DNA of 41,346 bases, taken from assembly GCA_020859985.1 (NCBI GenBank), contig JAJBVD010000044.1:1-41346 (forward strand), given 5' to 3'. Made by a program: the position numbers and the translations under genes. Shown here one piece after another: positions 35,465 through 41,346 of the stretch (position 1 is its first letter; each line of letters begins with the position of its first letter). The notes beneath the pieces were generated by a model. The model was given only the letters and a program-made list of their open reading frames with translations, searched no databases and was not told the DNA's origin. This stretch comes from Clostridiales bacterium. GTDB taxonomy: Bacteria > Bacillota > Clostridia > Lachnospirales > Lachnospiraceae.

Positions 35465-35662
35465 TTATACATGATAAATCACATAAACACCTACAATCAC
35501 AAGCAGTACAACTAACAGCACGAAAAAGACAATTTTTCCTATGCGCTGCTTGCCTTTTGACTTTTGTTCACTGGCATCCCGTTTTCTTTCATATTCTAAT
35601 GCATTTGCTTCCAGAGCCATATTTTGCATTATATTGTCTCTTCTTATTGGATTCATTCCCAT
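35465..35662 (-). CDS. Small tail-anchored membrane protein, 65 aa
   Basis: Minus strand. The ATG at 35662 follows GAGGTG about eight bases upstream. About 43 polar residues (ALEYERKRDASEQKSKGKQR) are followed by one hydrophobic segment of 20 residues (KIVFFVLLVVLLVIVGVYVI) at the very end, so it is predicted to sit in the membrane with its N-terminus in the cytoplasm. No family is recognised. Confidence 0.65.
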   Translation of the reverse strand: MGMNPIRRDNIMQNMALEANALEYERKRDASEQKSKGKQRIGKIVFFVLLVVLLVIVGVYVIYHV

Positions 35663-35870
35663 CTTTTCATCACCTCATCCATAAATCAGCCAATATTTCC
35701 TTTGGCATATCACTGGCTTCCTTTATATAAGAAACAATTATAGGAAGGATTATGTGATAAATTATTTTTATCCATTGATACAGTAAGTAATGCCTGAGCG
35801 TGATTAACATCAGCAACAATATCATTGAAAAACTATATTATATTTACAATAAGCAATATTGCACCATTGT

Positions 35871-36212
35871 CTACTCCTGTAAATACAGTGTCCCGTTAAA
35901 TGTTGCCGTGTAAAGTTTAGTTACGCTTGAATAAGACGTATCTTCGAAAACCAAAATTCCACCATACCATTCACCGTCTATGTATTCACGATAACTGAGA
36001 GCAGCGGGAATTGAAGTTATGTCTGTATAAGTTCTTTTTACGGTTTTGGATATTTTGGTTATATTATAATGTTTTTTAGATTCATTTGCTAAAAATCATT
36101 TATCTAATCAAGAATAGTTTTTCAGATTACTATCATGCGAAACTTTGTTAATATTATAAGGCTGGTCATTTTTGCGCACTGTTATCTGGATTTTTCTCTG
36201 AATGTCCGCATC
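35871..36212 (-). pseudogene. Remnant of a small unknown gene
   Basis: On the minus strand, 74 codons (36095-35871) are open without a start and read TVKRTYTDITSIPAAL, then YREYIDGEWYGGIL and ending TFNGTLYLQE. A second, upstream frame (36212-36108), QITVRKNDQPYNINKVSHDS, looks like the preceding part and is separated from the first by a stop and shift. Composition and Tyr/Thr pattern look like coding sequence. The family is not recognised. Confidence 0.4.
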
Positions 36213-36514
36213 TCATGACCGTCCCTATTGAGTATATTTTTATTGTATCATCGGAGAAAGATTAGTTTCGGAATTTTTTCTTAATTATTGTAATTCTGTG
36301 GCTGATAGAATTCAGTACCTTGAAGGCAGCGCTTTTGAACTATGAATTATGGGGCTTCAAAGTAATAATTGTATCGTCTGCAGAGACTGTTCCTGCTTAT
36401 CTGGCTGCATAAATAGTACCCCTCGTATCCCCTTATTTGTCAAAAACATACCATTATTGTCGAACCGTGTCAATGACCGATACTGGCAGCAACACGGATA
36501 TTTTGCGTGACTGC

Positions 36515-36580
36515 TTATTGCACATTGTCCGTCATTTGTCTGTGGAAGAACCGGAAAATTTGTGGTAGGATTGCATACAC
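36515..36580 (+). repeat. 66-bp repeat, copy 1, upstream of the PAP2 gene
   Basis: TTATTGCACATTG, then ATTTGTC, GTGGAAGA, and TGTGGTAGGATTG. It aligns without gaps with 38968-39033 at about 50 of 66 positions, best conserved in its first 13 bases and in the GTGGAAGA and TAGGATTG blocks. It may be a promoter or regulator site. Confidence 0.65.
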
Positions 36581-36608
36581 AGGAATTTGATAAGGTGGAT
36601 GCTGGCTC

Positions 36609-37280
36609 ATGAAAAAGGGGAAAATCGAAATTTTGAAAGAGTGGATTGCAGAACATAAATACTGTTACGCGATGCTGTACCTGGTGTTCTATCTGGTGGT
36701 CTTTTTTGCGCTCGACTTTACGATGGAGCCGAAGTATATTCTGCACTGTGCGCTGGACGACCGGATTCCGTTCTGCGAATATTTTATTGTATTTTATTTT
36801 GCATGGTATCCGGCGTTCTTCCTGTCGCTTGTGTGGTACATGCTGCGCGATAAAGAGGATTTTCAACAGCTTTGGTTTATCATATTTAACGGAATCACGT
36901 TCTGCCTGATCTGCTACATGCTGTTCCCCAATGGGTTAAATCTCCGGGAAGAAGTGCCGAACAGGAACCTCTTTTGTGTGCTGGTGAATCTGGTGCGTGG
37001 AGTGGACGCGCCGGTCAACGTATGTCCGTCAATCCATGTGTCCTCGTCCGTTTCCATTGCACTGGTAACTGCGAAGTCAAAGCTGTTTAAAGAACACAAA
37101 GGGCGTAAAGCTGCAATCATAGTGCTGATGATCTTGATCAGTATTTCTACGTTATTCGTGAAGCAACATTCGGTCATAGATGTGGTATGCGGCGCGGCAG
37201 TCAGCCTTGTTCTGTATGTGATTGCGTATTATACAAACTGGAGAAAGCTGCTGAAAGGCAAATTAAAAGTGCTCCTTTAA
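36609..37280 (+). CDS. PAP2-family phosphatase, integral membrane
   Basis: A 223-residue protein with AAGGTGG about ten bases before the ATG. Several hydrophobic segments (about 20-38, 58-76, 85-103, 163-182, 195-212) indicate five or six membrane helices. The PAP2 signature is present: CPSIHVSSS (about 138-146, the PSxH motif) and KQHSVIDVVCG (about 183-193, the distal catalytic His and Asp). The family dephosphorylates lipid phosphates such as phosphatidic acid or undecaprenyl diphosphate; which one is not decided by sequence. It follows a repeated promoter-like element. Confidence 0.85.
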   Translation: MKKGKIEILKEWIAEHKYCYAMLYLVFYLVVFFALDFTMEPKYILHCALDDRIPFCEYFIVFYFAWYPAFFLSLVWYMLRDKEDFQQLWFIIFNGITFCLICYMLFPNGLNLREEVPNRNLFCVLVNLVRGVDAPVNVCPSIHVSSSVSIALVTAKSKLFKEHKGRKAAIIVLMILISISTLFVKQHSVIDVVCGAAVSLVLYVIAYYTNWRKLLKGKLKVLL

Positions 37281-37606
37281 TCGTGAAGCGCTTTTGTATG
37301 GAAAGAGACTATTTAGAAATATTGGAATTTAATCTCGGAAAATGAGGGAGTGCCTGGCAGCGTGTGGCGGTTTTGTGTTTTGATAAATGCTGAAAGTCAG
37401 AACCGTGAAATCAGGAATGGCAGCGGCAGAATAAAGAAAGACGAAACGTTTGTTTTTTTGCTAATGAACCGAATAATAAGATGGGCGGCGCGAAAATGAC
37501 GCTGCCCATTTTTCTTGAAAAAAAGATGAAAAAAGTTGTGATAAAATTCATTGCCCAGTTGTTTACATAGTGTAAGGCCTTATAACATCAATGGAAAGGA
37601 TGTAGC
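37281..37606 (+). other. Gene-free stretch, 326 bases
   Basis: No open frame of note. It contains the terminator at 37481 and, near 37560, the upstream region of the sigma factor gene. No strong housekeeping promoter was found by eye. Confidence 0.4.
37481..37513 (+). terminator. Intrinsic terminator between PAP2 and sigma genes
   Basis: ATGGGCGGCG and CGCTGCCCAT pair over about nine of ten bases around the loop cgaaaatga, followed by a T tract. It lies 200 bases after the PAP2 stop. Confidence 0.65.
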
Positions 37607-38083
37607 ATGAAAACACAGGATTATCAGGAAGCTGCGGCTTTGTATACCGACATTCTGTATCGGGCTGCGTTAAGCTGTTGCAAGAACAAAGCGGATGCGG
37701 AAGACGCAGTGCAGAATACGTTTGTAAAACTGCTGAAATCAGATCTTTGCTTTCAGGATAAAGAACATCTGCGCAGATGGCTGATTCATGTTGTGATAAA
37801 CGAAAGCCGGAATATCTGGAAATCTTTCTGGCAGAGGAATACAGTGCCGATTGAAGAATGGGACGACGCTGTATCTGACGAAAACGACAGGAAGCGGGAA
37901 TTGTATGAAGCTGTTATGCAGCTTCCGGCAAAATACAGCGTTGTGGTCCACCTGTATTATTATGAGGGATATTCTGTGCGGGAAATTGGCGGAATCCTCG
38001 GAATATCGGAGAGTAATGTCCAGACCCGTTTAATGCGCGCCCGGAATAAACTGAAAAAACAGCTGAAGGAGGAGTGGCAGTGA
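37607..38083 (+). CDS. ECF-type RNA polymerase sigma factor
   Basis: A 158-residue protein with AAAGGATG before the ATG. Region 2 (about 15-75) carries DAEDAVQNTFVKLLKS and HLRRWLIHVVINESRN. Region 4 (about 100-155) has LPAKYSVVVHLYYYEGYSVREIG and the HTH ILGISESNVQTRLMRARNKL. There is no region 1 or 3, as in extracytoplasmic-function sigma factors. Its stop overlaps the start of the next gene (GTGA), a probable anti-sigma partner. Confidence 0.9.
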   Translation: MKTQDYQEAAALYTDILYRAALSCCKNKADAEDAVQNTFVKLLKSDLCFQDKEHLRRWLIHVVINESRNIWKSFWQRNTVPIEEWDDAVSDENDRKRELYEAVMQLPAKYSVVVHLYYYEGYSVREIGGILGISESNVQTRLMRARNKLKKQLKEEWQ

Positions 38084-38748
38084 ATTTGAAAGATAAAAAT
38101 CAAATGGAATCGAAAAAAGAAGAGAAAAATCAGACATACTATCGGGAAGTTTTTGATAGTGTGTATGCGTCAGAAGAATTAAAGAAGCGCATACAGAACA
38201 TAAACAGTAACAGCAGAAGAAAAACCTTTGCGCTTCGTAAGCTGGCGAACGTTGCTGCTGCCATTGTGATTGTGTTTTGCTCCATAAATGTGGTATCGTA
38301 TGCTGCGACGGGTGAGGCGTGGATCGCGACCGTGCTGGAGCAGACCATTGCGTATATAAATGAGAATCCGCAGGACGTGGAGATGATTAAGAGTGTAAGC
38401 GAGGATGGTGCCACGCAGTATTCGTATGTATATCCGGAAGATGATGGAGCAACATCGGTGTTTCTTGTCGGGAAAGAGGAATCCGGGGAGGAAGCATCCG
38501 AACAGGAATCCGAGACCCTGGATGTTCAGTTTCCAGATCCTTCGATTGTTACAGAGGCGGATAGGATTTATCTTGTAGTTGATGAGATAAGGATAGACAT
38601 TACAGACGACATCGCGGATGAAGAATGCGAAGGCACTTTTACTTGGCAGAATCAAATCTGGCGGTATGAAATCAAAGGGAATGCCGAGACGAACAGCATA
38701 AGTATAACTCCTGCGGCAGAGACAGAAACGGTGGAGGAGGAAAATTAA
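38080..38748 (+). CDS. Probable membrane anti-sigma factor
   Basis: A 222-residue protein. The GTG start at 38080 overlaps the sigma stop (GTGA) and follows AAGGAGGA (38067-38073). A cytoplasmic N-terminus (about 1-50) would bind the sigma factor. One transmembrane segment (about 52-72, LANVAAAIVIVFCSINVV) is followed by an extracytoplasmic part with an acidic stretch (EESGEEASEQESETLD). The pattern of one TM segment behind an ECF sigma gene is typical of anti-sigma partners. The exact sigma-binding family is not recognised by eye. Confidence 0.75.
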   Translation: MNLKDKNQMESKKEEKNQTYYREVFDSVYASEELKKRIQNINSNSRRKTFALRKLANVAAAIVIVFCSINVVSYAATGEAWIATVLEQTIAYINENPQDVEMIKSVSEDGATQYSYVYPEDDGATSVFLVGKEESGEEASEQESETLDVQFPDPSIVTEADRIYLVVDEIRIDITDDIADEECEGTFTWQNQIWRYEIKGNAETNSISITPAAETETVEEEN

Positions 38749-38799
38749 AAGTCTTGCAACAGGTGCAGAGGATTGCAATTTTGACGGAATGAGGCGTAT

Positions 38800-38904
38800 A
38801 TGAAAATACTTGTAGACGCGGATGCGCGTCCTGTGGTTTCAATCATAGAGAAAACCGCAAAAGAATACGGAATACCAGTGGTTTTGCCATACTGTTTGCC
38901 CTAA
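38800..38904 (+). pseudogene. N-terminal remnant of a UPF0178 (DUF188) gene
   Basis: 34 codons read MKILVDADARPVVSIIEKTA, then KEYGIPVVL, which is the start of UPF0178/YaiI proteins (MKILVDADACPV...). After VVL the sequence ends in LPYCLP and TAA, so the remaining 110 residues are lost. Cys in DACP is replaced by Arg. Confidence 0.75.
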
Positions 38905-38929
38905 ATATCAATATAAGAAATATAGCAGG

Positions 38930-38961
38930 AGCGCCCGGCCGTAACAGGTCTGGCGCTTTTT
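38930..38961 (+). terminator. Intrinsic terminator after the UPF0178 remnant
   Basis: AGCGCCcGGCC / GGTCtGGCGCT, about 11 bp with one mismatch and a G-T pair, loop gtaaca, then TTTTTC. Confidence 0.7.
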
Positions 38962-38967
38962 CAACGT

Positions 38968-39033
38968 TTATTGCACATTGCCCTTTATTTGTCCGTGGAA
39001 GATTCAAAGAAAATGTGATAGGATTGGATGTAT
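38968..39033 (+). repeat. 66-bp repeat, copy 2, upstream of the EamA fragment
   Basis: Second copy of the 36515-36580 sequence: TTATTGCACATTG, ATTTGTCCGTGGAAGA and TGTGATAGGATTGG. It sits right after a terminator, which supports a new transcription start here. Confidence 0.65.
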
Positions 39034-39060
39034 GCAATGATGAATTGATGGAATATTGCA

Positions 39061-39252
39061 ATGGAAGCTTCCTGGCTTTGCTATTATCGGGCATTGCAGA
39101 TAGGTGATGCATCTAAGGTAGTTCCGATTGATAAGCTGAGCGTTGTAATTACTCTTGTGCTTGCTTTTGTCTTTTTGCATGAGGAATTTACAGTGAAATC
39201 CATTATTGGCTGTGTGCTGATTGGTGCCGGAACACTGTGCATGGTATTGTAA
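39061..39252 (+). pseudogene. C-terminal fragment of an EamA/DMT-family transporter
   Basis: 63 residues: SWLCYYRALQIGDASKVVPI, then DKLSVVITLVLAFVFLHEEF and SIIGCVLIGAGTLCMVL, the final helices of an EamA half. A whole EamA protein has at least 140 residues in one domain and usually two. The 5' part has been replaced by a promoter-like repeat, so the gene is a fragment. Confidence 0.8.
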
Positions 39253-39284
39253 TGGAATAATAGTGTAAGGGACAGTGATGTGTA

Positions 39285-39902
39285 ATGGGCAGATTAATAA
39301 GCCTGCTGATCGGATATGCGTTTGGCAATCTCCTGACAGCGGAATTGGTATCCCGAAAGGTTTCCGGGAACAGTGTTTTTAATATAGGGACTGGGAATCC
39401 GGGAATGGCGAATATCGTAAACCAGTATGGCGTAAAATATGGCGCGGTGGTATTGGCCGGGGTTCTGCTAAAGACTTTTGTCCCCTGCCTGGTTTGCAGA
39501 GTGGCTTTGTTTCCGAATCTGGGTGCGACTGCTGCGGCTTTTGCGGGGTTCGGAGCAATTCTGGGGCATAATTTCCCCATCTGGCATCGGTTCAGGGGAG
39601 GAAAAGGCGTAACCTGTACCTGTGCTGCGCTGGTCAGCATTTCGTTTGGATATGGATTACTTGCCTGTGTGATTGGGCTGATTGGGGTTTTGATCAGTCA
39701 TTACCTGCCGATTGGCGCGGTTCTGATACCGGCTGCTTTCCTCATACCGGCGTTCTGCGTATATGGGCGCAAGGTGGGTATTCTTGCGGTCTTCATGGCA
39801 TTGCTGATGTTGCAGCGACATATGCCTGGACTTAGAAATATTCCCACAGGAACCGAACCGAGGAAGGATTTATTGAAAAAGTTGAAACGGCGGCAAAAGT
39901 GA
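39285..39902 (+). CDS. plsY: Acyl-phosphate glycerol-3-phosphate acyltransferase PlsY
   Basis: A 205-residue integral membrane protein. NIGTGNPGMANIVNQYG matches the conserved G(S)GNPGATN motif, and GHNFPIWHRFRGGKGV matches the second GHxFPxxxxFxGGKG motif, both essential for binding glycerol-3-phosphate and acyl phosphate. Several hydrophobic segments fit the usual five helices. It makes lysophosphatidic acid, the first step of phospholipid synthesis. The start follows AAGGGA with long spacing. A group II intron lies 28 bases after its stop. Confidence 0.85.
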   Translation: MGRLISLLIGYAFGNLLTAELVSRKVSGNSVFNIGTGNPGMANIVNQYGVKYGAVVLAGVLLKTFVPCLVCRVALFPNLGATAAAFAGFGAILGHNFPIWHRFRGGKGVTCTCAALVSISFGYGLLACVIGLIGVLISHYLPIGAVLIPAAFLIPAFCVYGRKVGILAVFMALLMLQRHMPGLRNIPTGTEPRKDLLKKLKRRQK

Positions 39903-39935
39903 TTTTGAAAGAAATTAAAAAAACGGAAAAATCGA

Positions 39936-40000
39936 GTAGGAGGCGGTGATTAGCCGCCGTCCTCTCACAGCACCGTGCGTACCGTTCGGTACACGGCGCT
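39936..40000 (-). ncRNA. Group II intron domains V and VI
   Basis: On the minus strand: AGCGCCGTG, TACC, loop GAAC, GGTA, a CG bulge, CACGGTGCT. This is domain V with its catalytic AGC triad and two-base bulge. Then a GGCGGCTAATCACCGCC hairpin carrying a bulged A is domain VI with the probable branch point. Confidence 0.8.
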
Positions 40001-40001
40001 T

Positions 40002-41332
40002 TCAATAGTTGATGTGCACAGACTGGTATGCTGTGGCTAAATCATAAAAGCCACTGCGTATCAGTCTTTCTTTTGTCATTGCTCTTTTGACTGTCGTCAG
40101 ATTCGAGTTAAACCAGTGTCCTTTTCTGCTATTTGCAGCCATATGTGCATAGTATTCCGGTATTCCCATTTTCCTTAGATTTCTCTCCTTAGTTCTGGGC
40201 TTCTTCCATTGTTTCCAGATACACATTCGGATTCTGTGATACAGCCATCCATTGATATCATCTATCGGATTCTTCATGCTCGCAATTCCGTAATAGTTCA
40301 GCCATCCTCTCGCATATACCTTGATTTTCTCAAGGCTCGGCTTGATGCTCTGTACTCGCCTCCGGGAAGACAGACTTTTCAGATTTGTCTTGAACTTCTT
40401 CCACGACTTCGGATGAACACGTATGTATATACCGCTCCCGTTCCTTCCCAGTGCGAAGCCGAGGAACTTAAAATTTCGGATTGCAAATACGCTGACTGTC
40501 CTGCTCTTGTCTCTGTTGACTGTCAGTTTCAGTCCTTCCTCCAGATATTTTGTACTGCTTTCCAACAGCCGTTCCGATGCCCTTTTACTCTTTGCAAGTA
40601 GAACGATATCATCTGCATATCGGATACACGGAACGCCTCGCCGCTGGTATTCCCAGTCAAACTCATTGAGGTATATGTTTGCCAGAAGCGGCGACAGGTT
40701 TCCTCCCTGCGGCGAACCCTCCTCTGTCTCCATGACCACGCCGTTCTCCATTACTCCGCTTTTCAGATATCTCTTTATCATCTGAATCACCCGTTCATCC
40801 TTCACGTCTTCCCGGAGGATGTTTAGAAGCCTCGTATGGTTTAGCGTGTCAAAGTATTTTGACAAATCAAGTGCTACCGCATAGGTATATCCCTGTTCCG
40901 CATACTCCTTTACCATGAGCATTGCGTCCTTGGCGCTTCGTCCCGGTCTGTATCCATAACTTCCTCTGCAAACTTTGGTTCATAAATCGGCATAAGCTGT
41001 TGCGCTATGGCTTGCTGTATGACACGGTCTGTCACTGTCGGAATGCCAAGCTTCCGCACTCCGCCATCCGGTTTGGGAATCTCAACCCGTCTTACCGGGG
41101 AGGGCGTGTATTTTCCCTTCTTAATTCTTCCGATAAGTTCTTTCTGATTTTCCCTCAAATACTGCGCCGTTTCGTCAATCGTCATTCCATCCACTCCCGG
41201 CGCGCCTTTGTTTGCCTTCACTCTCTTAAATGCTCTGTTTAGATTATCCTTATGCAGTATCTTTTCCAAGAGTTCCGGCTGTGCACTGTCTCTTTCCTTC
41301 CATATCCGGTTGAACGAACGATGCGCTCTCAC
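40002..41332 (-). pseudogene. Group II intron reverse transcriptase/maturase (LtrA-type), frameshifted
   Basis: Minus strand. The start is a GTG at 41332 with AAAGG nearby. The first part contains ANKGAPGVDGM and the RT finger YTPSPVRRVEIPKPDGG-type motifs. The frame breaks at about 40957: the expected SYGYRPGRSAKDAM is encoded one frame over, so one base has been lost. The second part keeps the catalytic YADDIVLLAK motif, GSPQGGNLSPLL, the maturase X domain (RGWLNYYG), and ends at 40002. There is no endonuclease (HNH) domain at the end. Because of the shift, an active protein is unlikely unless frameshifting or sequencing error applies. Confidence 0.85.
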
Positions 41333-41346
41333 ATACCCTTTACGTT

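Larger units (their letters stand above)
35663..36608 (+). other. Gene-poor stretch of about 950 bases
   Basis: AT-rich. It holds a minus-strand coding remnant (35871-36212), the 66-bp repeat before the PAP2 gene (36515-36580) and otherwise no credible open frame. A long minus-strand frame at 36357-36866 overlaps the PAP2 gene and the repeat and is treated as spurious. Confidence 0.5.
39931..41346 (-). mobile_element. Group II intron, minus strand, extending past the window end
   Basis: The intron 3' end is placed at 39931, where the minus strand reads the typical terminal CCTCCTACTCGAT. Domain V (40000-39969) and VI are followed upstream by a maturase frame up to 41332. The 5' part with EBS loops lies beyond 41346. 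It is inserted just behind plsY. No target duplication is expected for this type. Confidence 0.85.

Noticed and set aside
36357-36866. Minus-strand open frame of 169 codons
   Set aside because: Overlaps the PAP2 gene start and the 66-bp repeat; its apparent similarity to another frame at 38843-39112 is only the translated repeat.
1-41346. CRISPR arrays, tRNA or rRNA genes
   Set aside because: No regularly spaced repeats and no recognisable tRNA or rRNA sequence was seen in the window; this was a reading by eye and not an exhaustive search.

Overview
The window looks like an accessory region of a gut Lachnospiraceae or related Clostridia chromosome. The evidence is moderate-to-low GC, strong AGGAGG-type ribosome sites, a CIRCE-controlled small heat-shock gene, LoaP/NusG-like and recombinase genes, and phosphocholine and rhamnose surface-polysaccharide genes. 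This is inferred from gene content; no rRNA or other taxonomic marker is present.

Layout. (1) 3-3875: tail of a probable glycan gene, then a nucleoside-phosphorylase-like protein and a P-loop STAND-type NTPase that form a likely effector/sensor pair. (2) 4098-9453: surface-phosphocholine genes, with two LicC-LicA fusions (CTP:phosphocholine cytidylyltransferase plus choline kinase), two IspD/TarI-type cytidylyltransferases and a third IspD-like remnant. (3) 9461-12704: an accessory insertion with three unrecognised genes, one carrying a QQGT-motif C-terminal region, and a truncated two-TM macro-domain protein cut off directly before rmlA. (4) 12720-16096: rmlA, rmlB, rmlD and a decayed rmlC, so dTDP-rhamnose synthesis is incomplete here. 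A duplicated sequence links 9461-9790 with 16085-16193, and both copies start in what looks like the end of an rmlC gene. (5) 16247-24402: two unknown membrane proteins, then a co-directional run of HTH regulator, possible 51-aa ORF, NACHT NTPase, RelA/SpoT-domain protein and DUF4062 (TIR-like) protein. This run is the best candidate for an undescribed defence or stress system. (6) 24643-26463: a membrane-anchored HNH protein and a KOW-domain protein with an acidic tail. (7) 26516-31159: a cassette of NTP_transf_5-like protein, unknown protein, opposite-strand STAND ATPase and thymidylate-kinase-like protein. It is bounded by two near-identical hairpins in opposite orientation. (8) 31265-33520: a serine-recombinase-like protein lacking key arginines, coupled to a LoaP-like antiterminator, then an intact tyrosine recombinase on the other strand. 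(9) 33775-41346: mixed genes and debris, with a truncated phosphoesterase, pRiA4b ORF-3-like protein, Hsp20, PAP2 enzyme, ECF sigma factor with probable anti-sigma partner, fragments of UPF0178 and EamA genes, plsY, and a group II intron with a frameshifted maturase running off the end.

Overall this is a surface-polysaccharide locus heavily interrupted by defence-type NTPases and recombination scars. Nucleotide-signalling or nucleotide-degrading effector folds (nucleoside phosphorylase, RelA/SpoT, TIR-like, macro) occur next to STAND/NACHT ATPases several times. That fits an abortive-infection island, but the functional claims are inferences from motifs and gene order.
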